Source: Syntrophus sp. (in: bacteria) | GTDB taxonomy: Bacteria; Desulfobacterota; Syntrophia; Syntrophales; UBA8958 | Length of the DNA: 5,212 nucleotides | Assembly: GCA_003451635.1 (NCBI GenBank) | Contig: DMAT01000392.1 | Span: 1-5,212, forward strand | Reading direction: 5' to 3' | In this document: positions 1-5,212 of the stretch, piece by piece | How the letters are laid out: each line of letters starts with the position of its first letter | Position numbering within the stretch: position 1 is the stretch's first letter | Notes under the pieces: model-generated | What the model was told of the DNA's origin: nothing | The model's input: the letters and a program-made list of their open reading frames with translations, nothing else | Databases searched by the model: none | Position numbers and translations under genes: made by a program

Positions 1-782
1 AAAGGCGTCTCGGTGTAAAATTCGAGGCCAGGAAATACCGGGATGAAACAAAGGCCATGGAGGATCTTAGTGATCTGGTAGAGAGAAAACAGGTCGTTGG
101 GGTTCAGGTATCAATTTTTTGGCTTCCCTATTTTCCTAGGGAAATGAGGGTTCCCTTTAATGCCCACAACATCGTTATCTTCGGCAAAGAAAACGGTGAG
201 TATCTGGTTAGTGAACCGGTTATCGAAGAGCCCGCACGGATAAAACCGCAAGATTTGCAAAGTGCCCGCTTCGCAAAGGGTATCATGGCTCCGAAGGGCT
301 TTATGTATTATCCGACCTATGTTCCTGAAAAAGTCGATATCAATTCCCTGATCTTGAAATCGATCAAGCGGACTAATTTCATGATGCTAAGCGCCCCAAC
401 CCCCTGCGGTGTCCGGGGGATATTTTATCTCGCCAATTACATCGAAAAGCTCGGGGCAAAAAAGAGTGAAAAATATATAAGGTCGCTTTTGGGACACATT
501 ACGCTTATGCAGGAAGAAGTCGGTACCGGTGGGGGGGGATTTCGCTACATGTATGCCGCATTTCTGGAGGAGGCTTATGAACGTCTGGAGATACCTTTAT
601 TGCAGGAGGCCTCGAGAAAAATGACGGAGGCAGGCCATCTCTGGCGCAACTTCGCTCTGGTTTGCGCGAGAACATTTAAGAGAAAAGACAGCGAAATCGA
701 TCTGCCCCATATTGCCAATCTGCTCAGGATGGCCGGCAAGGCAGAGAAAGAAGTCTACCTGACCCTTCGTAAGATTTCATAA
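1..782 (+). CDS. BtrH_N/DUF4872-type ACP-dependent acyltransferase-like protein, 5' end missing
   Basis: The reading frame is open to the left window edge (first full codon at position 3), and the ATG at 57 is probably internal. The upstream codons give RRLGVKFEARKYRD, which reads like the family segment before the 'xPVxxxxxxxxLPY' motif (here VGVQVSIFWLPYF, about 99-137). The BtrH N-terminal domain is a papain/C39-like fold. BtrH itself moves an acyl group from an ACP to the aminoglycoside ribostamycin. The nucleophile Cys would lie upstream of the window. The probable catalytic His is in FNAHNIV (codon 165-167), followed by the strand IFGKENGEYLVSEPV. The second half (about 340-760) resembles DUF4872, with SAPTPCGVRGIFYLANYI and the conserved-looking EEVGTGGGGFRYMYAAFL. 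No signal peptide can be judged. It faces the ACP/ketosynthase operon convergently, which suggests a role in unloading that ACP. The family call is from recognition; the acceptor is unknown. Confidence 0.8.
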   Translation, partial: RRLGVKFEARKYRDETKAMEDLSDLVERKQVVGVQVSIFWLPYFPREMRVPFNAHNIVIFGKENGEYLVSEPVIEEPARIKPQDLQSARFAKGIMAPKGFMYYPTYVPEKVDINSLILKSIKRTNFMMLSAPTPCGVRGIFYLANYIEKLGAKKSEKYIRSLLGHITLMQEEVGTGGGGFRYMYAAFLEEAYERLEIPLLQEASRKMTEAGHLWRNFALVCARTFKRKDSEIDLPHIANLLRMAGKAEKEVYLTLRKIS

Positions 783-812
783 GCGAGAAAGGAAGGGTAT
801 TGTCGCAGTTCT

Positions 813-1685
813 TCAGTACCGATCAACTTCGATGACTGCAAAATGACCGCGCTGGTCCCTGTTGATATGCAACAGGGTTTTTCCATGAAAAAGCGTTATG
901 AAAAGGCCCAAACCGCAGGCCGTGGCTGAGCCTGAATATCCATAGTCACCGAGGTAATCAAACTCGGCAAGGGGATGTAAAATTTCCTTCATCGCGGCGG
1001 CTTCATCAGCATCAATGAGGGCGCCGAAAGAAACGACGTCTACCTGCGATTCTCCTCGTTCTGTTAGCCATTTTATACATGCATGTCCGTCGCTAAACGA
1101 CCTGATCTCTGAAATTTCACCACAGGCGCCATCCTTCCCGGGCCTAATATAAAGCCAGCCGCTCCCGTTAACCATCTTAAAGACGCGATCGGTTTGTTCT
1201 TCCAGGGCAATTCGTGAAAGGAGGGCCTCATCCACGCCGCCGATCAGGGCGTTTCCTGTCGCGCCCAGGGCAAAATCCACCTGCAGGAGCTCCAGCCCCC
1301 TTTCAAAGGAAAGGTGCTGGCTGGAGACCATGATGTTGCGGCCCCGGACGCCCAGGTTCCGTGCAAGATAGAAAGCCGCGGTATTGCTCATTGTATTGAT
1401 GAATCCAAATGGTTTTGGCAGAGACCCGGCCGCATATATTTCGTCGAGAACCGAAGCGGTCTCACCAAGGTTGCCGTGCTCCGTTGTGAGGTAGATGGCT
1501 GTATCAAAATCAAGGACGTGATTATGAACACACTGACGGGCGCCAAGCAGGGTAAGAAGGATGAACCTGTTTACCCTGCGGAAATTTTCCTCGGTGTAGC
1601 TGCTAAGCTTTTCCTTCAGGGAAATTGAGTCCGTGGTTTCCTCGCCGATAAATGATGAGGCGCTGTGAATATACATTTCCCTCAT
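813..1685 (-). CDS. ketosynthase-like protein lacking catalytic residues (chain-length-factor-like partner)
   Basis: A 290-residue protein with thiolase-fold ketosynthase features in both halves: IYLTTEHGNLGE (64-75), the PKPFGFINTMSNTAAFYLAR stretch (90-109) and LGVRGRNIMVSS (111-122), with a C-terminal GYSGSATACGLGLFITL (249-265) matching the usual GHxxGAAG helix. The catalytic triad is absent. The nucleophile-elbow region reads SSQHLSFERGL, placing His124 (next to Gln123) where Cys is expected. The HGTGT loop is replaced by SFGALIDAD (219-227), and the second His becomes Tyr250. It is about 100 residues shorter than an active ketosynthase, mostly in the second half. It resembles PF13723-type 'beta-ketoacyl synthase N-terminal-like' proteins and plays the part of a chain-length factor beside the intact ketosynthase. 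Its ATG overlaps the upstream stop by 4 bases (ATGA, 1682-1685), implying coupled translation. Met4 is an alternative start (ATG at 1674-1676). A structural or specificity role is inferred. Confidence 0.82.
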   Translation of the reverse strand: MREMYIHSASSFIGEETTDSISLKEKLSSYTEENFRRVNRFILLTLLGARQCVHNHVLDFDTAIYLTTEHGNLGETASVLDEIYAAGSLPKPFGFINTMSNTAAFYLARNLGVRGRNIMVSSQHLSFERGLELLQVDFALGATGNALIGGVDEALLSRIALEEQTDRVFKMVNGSGWLYIRPGKDGACGEISEIRSFSDGHACIKWLTERGESQVDVVSFGALIDADEAAAMKEILHPLAEFDYLGDYGYSGSATACGLGLFITLFHGKTLLHINRDQRGHFAVIEVDRY

Positions 1686-2857
1686 TCCCTGTCGCCCTTA
1701 TTGGAGATGACAAGGGTCGTGCAGTTGCCGCCGAACCCGAAATAGTTGAGCATAAATATACCCTCGCCGGCTTCCATGTTTTCCGTCAGGGGCGTCAGAT
1801 TCAATTTATCATCCACTTCCCGAAAGCCCGGTGTGGAGGGAACAAATCCCGTCTTTACCGATTCCGTGAAAAGGATCAACTCGTTGACGCCACAGGCGCC
1901 CACGGTGTGACCAATAAAAGGCTTGAGGCATGTTACGGGGGGCATCTCACACCCGAAGGTCACCCTCATGGCGGCACACTCGGTCCGGTCATTGTTTTCC
2001 GTTCCCGTGGCGTGGGCCTTGACGGCGCATATGTCCCCGGGGAGAATCCCCGCCTGCCCGAGCGCCCTGTTCATCGTTTCCGCAACGGCAAACCCTTCTT
2101 CGTCGTGGCTGGTGACGCTGTAAGTGTCACAGAGATTCGCTCCGCCAAGGCACATGAAATCTCCGGTCTTTCTGCGTTTTCCTTCCAGTATGACCGCTCC
2201 GCAGGCCTCGCCGAGGATCAGTCCGTCCCGGGTTCGGTCAAAGGGTCTGTAGTCCGTCTCGGCAATGGATTTCAGGGCTTCAAACCCGTAAAAACCGAGG
2301 TTGTTGAACAGGTCGTAGCCCACAACCAGAGCCCTCGCTATCAGCCCTTCCTCAATCATGGCTGCGGCGTAAAGCAAGGCGTTGGCGCTTGAGGTGCAGG
2401 CCGTGGCAAAGGAATAGCAGTTACCAGCGATTCCGAACCTCTCCACGATGGCGCCGGCAATTTTTCCATACCCATAGGATGACCTAAGGAATATCCCCGC
2501 AACAGTTGAAGATGACTTGCGGTGGCTGCCCTCAAACACGGGAACGTCCATGGATGTGGAGCCGAAAAATACATTCATGTCCCTGATCTCCGTTCTGTCC
2601 AAGCCGGCATCGAGGAAAGCGCGGGATACCGCAGAGAAGAGAACCTCATAGAAATATTCTTCGGAGCGGTTATGCAGCTTATCTGCAACATTTCGTTCTA
2701 TGAGATAATATGGTTTGGAATAGGGCAGGGAGGCAAGGGTGAAGGGAACACGTTCAATCCTTATTCTCTGATGGCGGACGGCGTCTACAATCTCCTCGAG
2801 AGAATCTCCGAGGGAGCAGGTCATCGCCTTTCCGGTTATAAACGCCCTTCTTTTCAA
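1682..2857 (-). CDS. beta-ketoacyl-ACP synthase (KAS II/FabF-like), active
   Basis: A 391-residue condensing enzyme that would perform decarboxylative Claisen condensation of an acyl group with malonyl-ACP. All key elements are visible: an N-terminal strand RRAFITG, nucleophile Cys154 in ATACTSSANA, PFDRTRDGLILGEACGAVILE (205-225), His282 in AHATGT, Lys312 and His317 in LKPFIGHTVGACG, and the glycine loop FGFGGN (373-378). The length is slightly under the roughly 410 residues of FabF. The start is TTG (2855-2857), chosen because it keeps the conserved first beta strand and has GGAG six bases upstream; the next Met is residue 12, inside that strand region. It begins 3 bases after the ACP stop and ends overlapping the ketosynthase-like gene by 4 bases. 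Divergence from housekeeping FabF and the paired inactive partner suggest secondary metabolism or a special lipid (aryl-polyene-like or type II PKS-like) rather than bulk fatty acid synthesis. The product is unknown. Confidence 0.9.
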   Translation of the reverse strand: MKRRAFITGKAMTCSLGDSLEEIVDAVRHQRIRIERVPFTLASLPYSKPYYLIERNVADKLHNRSEEYFYEVLFSAVSRAFLDAGLDRTEIRDMNVFFGSTSMDVPVFEGSHRKSSSTVAGIFLRSSYGYGKIAGAIVERFGIAGNCYSFATACTSSANALLYAAAMIEEGLIARALVVGYDLFNNLGFYGFEALKSIAETDYRPFDRTRDGLILGEACGAVILEGKRRKTGDFMCLGGANLCDTYSVTSHDEEGFAVAETMNRALGQAGILPGDICAVKAHATGTENNDRTECAAMRVTFGCEMPPVTCLKPFIGHTVGACGVNELILFTESVKTGFVPSTPGFREVDDKLNLTPLTENMEAGEGIFMLNYFGFGGNCTTLVISNKGDRE

Positions 2858-2860
2858 TCT

Positions 2861-3127
2861 CTACTCCGGTTGAATAAAGTCAGCAAAGGTGTTTATCGAT
2901 CTCATCATCCGTCTTGTTTCCTTGCTGTCGGTGATGGTGATTTTGTATTTCTTTTCAAGAGCTATAGAAATCTGCAGGGCATCTATGGAATCCAAAGCGA
3001 TCTTTGCATCCCTGCCGAATAGGGGCTCGTCGTCGCCAATTGCCCCCGGATCAACGGTAAGATCACACTCTTCAACGATCAGTCTCTTCAGCTCCGTCTT
3101 CAATCTGTCATCAAGGGAACCCTTCAT
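2861..3127 (-). CDS. acyl carrier protein (phosphopantetheine-binding)
   Basis: An 88-residue stand-alone carrier protein. The 4'-phosphopantetheine attachment site is Ser47 in ALDSIDALQ (44-52), the expected DSx motif at the start of helix II. It is followed by ISIALEKKYKITI, the usual helix II to loop transition, and it ends with a helix containing SINTFADFI that matches the family's last helix. Helix I is DDRLKTELKRLIVEECDL. Length is normal for a type II ACP. The ATG start has a purine-rich AGAGAGGT (3137-3144) about nine bases upstream, inside the end of the permease gene. It begins 5 bases after the permease stop and 3 bases before the ketosynthase start, so it is almost certainly the dedicated carrier of this pathway: the ketosynthase would extend chains on it and the BtrH-like enzyme could unload it. 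It needs a phosphopantetheinyl transferase, which is not in the window. The cargo is not deducible. Confidence 0.92.
   Translation of the reverse strand: MKGSLDDRLKTELKRLIVEECDLTVDPGAIGDDEPLFGRDAKIALDSIDALQISIALEKKYKITITDSKETRRMMRSINTFADFIQPE
2864..2867 (-). promoter_or_regulatory. ribosome binding site deciding the TTG start of the ketosynthase
   Basis: The minus strand reads GGAG TAGAGA TTG. The GGAG core lies six bases before the TTG at 2855-2857 and immediately precedes the ACP stop codon TAG (2861-2863). Terminating and initiating ribosomes would therefore meet at the same site, which supports both the TTG start and translational coupling of ACP and ketosynthase. Confidence 0.6.
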
Positions 3128-3132
3128 CCGTT

Positions 3133-4350
3133 TCAGACCTCTCTGTGCCTTCGTAATAAAATAAGCGTCAGGCCAAGCATGACCAGCCCTAAAGCAAACA
3201 GGGACAGGCTTTTGGGCATGACGTCGGAGACGCCGCCGTTTCGCAGGAAGATATCAAGAAACCCTTCCAGCCCCCAGGACATAGGGGAGATATTGGCAAG
3301 GTCCTGCATAAACGCGGGCATTACAAATTTGGGCACCATGAGCCCGCCAAGGGCGCCAAAGATAATATTCATGACAGCTCCGATAGTCGTTGCCTGCTCG
3401 GCTGTTCTGGCTATGGAGGCAATAAGGAGCGCCACGGAAATGGCGCTGAAGCTCACGGCGAAGGCGATCAATACAAGCCCGCCCAGTGAATCCCCAATAG
3501 TAAGGGCGGTGCCGCCGCATAAGGGGACGACATAGACACCAATGGCAATCATAATGATCACCTGGACCGCGTTAATCAGAAGATAGGGGACCATCTTACC
3601 CAGGATCAGATAGGAACTGGATACATTCATGCTCTTAAGGCGCATGAATGTTCCATGATCTCTTTCGGATATGAAGGTGTTGGATATGGGGACGACGATA
3701 AAAAACATGGAAAACACGAGCCACGCGGGGACGCTCTGCTGGACGGCGGAAGGCATCTTGAAAGACTCCCCCCCTTTATAGACGTATTGGACGTCGATGG
3801 GGCTGAGTTTGTCCGCTTTCAGGTCCTTCTTGTCGATTCCGGCGAAGGCGAGGAGCTTGTCGATACGTCCGATAAAGGCATCCCATCTCAGCTTCGACAG
3901 CTCTCCGTCCAGGGCGCTTTTTAAAACAAGTTGTGTCTGGACGGGTACCGTGGGATTAACGAGGAGCTCCAAGGGATTTTCATCCTTTCCCTTTCCTTTT
4001 TTATTCACGAAGGCGGAGAAGTTCTTTTTGATGATCAGGGTGAACTTGTAGTCCCGGGACAGCATCTGTTCTTTAACGCTCTCCATGCCGGTGTCTTTAT
4101 CAATGAGGTGAAACCGGAATGTATTGTGTTCTTCCATTGCCTTCAAAAGCGCCACCGACCGCTTTCCCGCGTCGTGGTTCACCGTGAGGATGTCAATGAC
4201 AACCGTGCTGTGAAGTTCGAAGAGATCCTTCATGGCCAGGGTCATGATCAGAATGAAAACAGCGGGCATAACGAAGAGGATAGTTACGGCATGGACGTCC
4301 CGAAGGATCAGTAAAAACTCTTTTTTTAAAATGTAAAGTATCTTTATCAT
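3133..4350 (-). CDS. ABC-2 type transporter permease with large extracytoplasmic domain
   Basis: An inner-membrane subunit of an ABC exporter, 405 residues from the ATG at 4348-4350. It opens with the amphipathic MIKILYILKKEFLLILRD that typifies ABC-2 permeases, then TM1 (about 22-40). A soluble domain of about 165 residues (41-207) is presumably outside the membrane. Five more hydrophobic segments follow: about 208-226, 252-275, 288-312, 322-342 and 382-400. The cytoplasmic ISERDHGTFMRLKSMNVS (from about 227) matches the ERERGT-x-RL coupling-helix motif after TM2. The architecture fits PF12698 (ABC2_membrane_3). An in-frame TTG at 4366-4368 would add six residues and overlap the ATPase stop by 4 bases (TTGA). 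Neither start has a clear Shine-Dalgarno sequence; I prefer the ATG because family members usually begin at this amphipathic segment. With the preceding ATPase it forms a two-gene exporter, probably a homodimer of each subunit. The substrate is probably the acylated product of this cluster, by context only. Confidence 0.88.
   Translation of the reverse strand: MIKILYILKKEFLLILRDVHAVTILFVMPAVFILIMTLAMKDLFELHSTVVIDILTVNHDAGKRSVALLKAMEEHNTFRFHLIDKDTGMESVKEQMLSRDYKFTLIIKKNFSAFVNKKGKGKDENPLELLVNPTVPVQTQLVLKSALDGELSKLRWDAFIGRIDKLLAFAGIDKKDLKADKLSPIDVQYVYKGGESFKMPSAVQQSVPAWLVFSMFFIVVPISNTFISERDHGTFMRLKSMNVSSSYLILGKMVPYLLINAVQVIIMIAIGVYVVPLCGGTALTIGDSLGGLVLIAFAVSFSAISVALLIASIARTAEQATTIGAVMNIIFGALGGLMVPKFVMPAFMQDLANISPMSWGLEGFLDIFLRNGGVSDVMPKSLSLFALGLVMLGLTLILLRRHREV
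3137..3144 (-). promoter_or_regulatory. ribosome binding site of the acyl carrier protein gene
   Basis: The minus strand reads AGAGAGGT with nine bases to the ACP ATG (3125-3127). It lies within the last codons of the permease gene, whose TGA stop is at 3133-3135, consistent with continuous translation along one mRNA. Confidence 0.55.
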
Positions 4351-4364
4351 TGTTGATGATACGG

Positions 4365-5114
4365 TCAATTATCGTCGCGCAATCTGATGTTTGTCAGCTT
4401 GAGGAAAAGCTCCTCAAGGTTTCTATGGCCGCAAAGGGCATCGGCGCGTGTCAAGATGTCCTGTGTGGCGCCGTGAAGAATGATTTTGCCCTCATCGATA
4501 ATGGCGATTTCATCGGACACCTGCTCAATCTCATCCATGTAGTGGGATGTATAAATGATTGTCATCTTCCGTTCGCAGTTGATCTTTTTTATCGTCTTCA
4601 GGATGTAGTTCCTCGATTGCGCATCGACGCCCAGTGTAGGCTCGTCAAGATACAATATTTCCGGGTCGTTCAGGAGACCTATGGCCATATTCAAGCGCCT
4701 TTTCATGCCGCCGGAAAACTTGTCCACCCGTTTATTCAGGAAGTCTTGCATGCTTCCGATGTCGATGCAGAAGTCCATGCTCTCCTTCAGTTTCTTTCCC
4801 TTCAGGTCCCGCAGGGCGCCGAAATATTCCAGGTTTTCCCGGGCCGTCAGGCGCGGATAGAAGGCAAGAGTCTGGGGCACGTAACTGCATCTTGATTGTA
4901 TGGCGCCGACTTCACGGTCGAGATCCATGCCGTTTACAGTTATGCTTCCGCTATCCTTCCTGATCACGCCGGTAAGGATGGAGATGAGGGTTGTCTTTCC
5001 CGCGCCATTGGGACCAAGGAGTCCCATTATGGAACCGCGTTGTACCGAAAGGGTCACATCTTTGAGGACAGGTTTTTTGTCGTAGGATTTGTAGAGATGT
5101 TCAATTTTGATCAA
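4365..5114 (-). CDS. ABC transporter ATP-binding protein (ABC-2 exporter ATPase)
   Basis: A 249-residue cytoplasmic ATPase that would power the adjacent permease. Visible motifs in order: an A-loop-type aromatic Tyr11, Walker A GPNGAGKT (34-41), Q-loop Gln81 in YVPQTLAFYPRLTARENL, signature KFSGGMKRRL (132-141), Walker B ILYLDEP (153-159) with catalytic Glu158, D-loop GVDAQSR (162-168) and H-switch His191 in YTSHYMDE. All catalytic elements are intact and the length is near that of single-domain ABC-2 ATPases (CcmA/DrrA/NodI type). The start is TTG (5112-5114). It is forced: an in-frame TAG lies two codons upstream (5118-5120) and the first ATG is residue 30, within the strand before Walker A. 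A GGGGGA tract ends about 11 bases upstream and may be a loosely spaced ribosome binding site. It is the first complete gene of the minus-strand operon seen here. The substrate cannot be inferred from the ATPase. Confidence 0.92.
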   Translation of the reverse strand: MIKIEHLYKSYDKKPVLKDVTLSVQRGSIMGLLGPNGAGKTTLISILTGVIRKDSGSITVNGMDLDREVGAIQSRCSYVPQTLAFYPRLTARENLEYFGALRDLKGKKLKESMDFCIDIGSMQDFLNKRVDKFSGGMKRRLNMAIGLLNDPEILYLDEPTLGVDAQSRNYILKTIKKINCERKMTIIYTSHYMDEIEQVSDEIAIIDEGKIILHGATQDILTRADALCGHRNLEELFLKLTNIRLRDDN

Positions 5115-5145
5115 CGGCTAACCATTCCCCCGGCCATACTCTAAT

Positions 5146-5212
5146 TTATGTCATTTCGGGCAATAAATCCTTGCCTTCCTTCGGAACGAGAGTTCCTGAC
5201 ATTTCGCCACAG
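5146..5212 (-). CDS. possible 3' tail of an upstream operon gene (unrecognised)
   Basis: The minus strand is open from the right window edge to a TAA at 5146-5148. It gives 21 codons ending in LVPKEGKDLLPEMT, whose charged and hydrophobic mix looks more protein-like than the other frames. It would end 31 bases before the ATPase start, which fits the tight spacing of the operon. The caution is that the other two minus frames are also open from the edge, to a TAG at 5141-5143 and a TGA at 5151-5153; their translations are rich in Arg/Asn and Arg/Lys and look less natural. The fragment is too short to assign a family. The inference that the operon continues upstream rests on this weak evidence and on the absence of a recognisable promoter before the ATPase. 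Confidence 0.35.
   Translation of the reverse strand, partial: CGEMSGTLVPKEGKDLLPEMT

Noticed and set aside
57..59. ATG at 57 as the true start of the BtrH-like gene
   Set aside because: The frame is open upstream to the window edge and encodes residues that fit the family (RLGVKFEARKYRD). Starting at 57 would also remove the domain region expected to hold the nucleophile Cys.
805..839. GCAGT (805-809) and ACTGC (835-839) as a terminator stem
   Set aside because: The stem is 5 bp with a 25-base loop and no T run, too weak to call.
1652..2392. Long plus-strand open frame (246 codons) antisense to the ketosynthase gene
   Set aside because: It is a shadow of the minus-strand ketosynthase, whose active-site motifs are unambiguous. 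The antisense translation shows no recognisable domain.
3655..4314. Several plus-strand open frames opposite the permease extracytoplasmic domain
   Set aside because: They overlap one another in different frames and mirror a permease gene with clear membrane segments; they are compositional shadows.
4321..4327. A7 run followed by G early in the permease gene as a programmed frameshift site
   Set aside because: The zero frame encodes the expected amphipathic start and continues through the full permease. No downstream stimulatory structure or useful alternative frame was seen.
4350..4895. Plus-strand open frame of 181 codons across the ABC ATPase gene
   Set aside because: It lies opposite intact Walker A, signature and Walker B coding sequence, and its own translation has no recognisable family features.
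5111..5137. Eight-codon ORF (MAGGMVSR) just before the ATPase as a leader peptide gene
   Set aside because: It has no clear ribosome binding site of its own, no attenuator hairpin and no codon bias that would suggest regulation; noted only because its stop overlaps the TTG start.
5183..5196. Inverted repeat GGAAC GAGA GTTCC as an operator or terminator
   Set aside because: The stem is only 5 bp with no T run after it, and it lies within a possible coding tail; expected by chance.

Overview
The window holds a compact, mostly minus-strand operon for acyl-carrier-protein-dependent acyl chain synthesis and export. It converges on a plus-strand gene for a BtrH-type (butirosin biosynthesis protein H-like) acyltransferase whose 5' end lies outside the window. 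Protein style, mixed codon use and gene content suggest a Gram-negative anaerobe, perhaps a deltaproteobacterium (Desulfobacterota). That placement is an impression from the proteins, not a measured result.

Layout: positions 1-782 (+) carry the BtrH_N/DUF4872-type protein, which is open to the left window edge. Positions 783-812 are a 30-base convergent gap with no convincing terminator. The minus strand then carries, in transcription order, an ABC transporter ATPase (5114-4365), an ABC-2 permease with a large extracytoplasmic domain (4350-3133, or from 4368), an acyl carrier protein (3127-2861), a ketosynthase with an intact Cys-His-His triad (2857-1682), and a shorter ketosynthase-like partner without that triad (1685-813). 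Spacings range from a 4-base overlap to about 14 bases, so the five genes look co-transcribed and translationally coupled. The operon promoter is not visible. A possible upstream gene tail ends near 5146, so the operon probably starts beyond the right edge.

How they may work together (inference): the active ketosynthase and its catalytically dead partner form a KS/chain-length-factor-like heterodimer that elongates an acyl chain on the dedicated ACP. The BtrH-like enzyme moves the acyl group from the ACP to an acceptor, as BtrH does in butirosin biosynthesis. The two-component ABC exporter moves the product or an acylated intermediate across the inner membrane. Nothing here identifies the starter unit, the acceptor or the final product.

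The main oddities are the ketosynthase pair with a degenerate partner, a G8 tract inside the BtrH-like gene, repeated use of TTG start codons, and a Glu where I expect an Asp in the BtrH-like active-site region.
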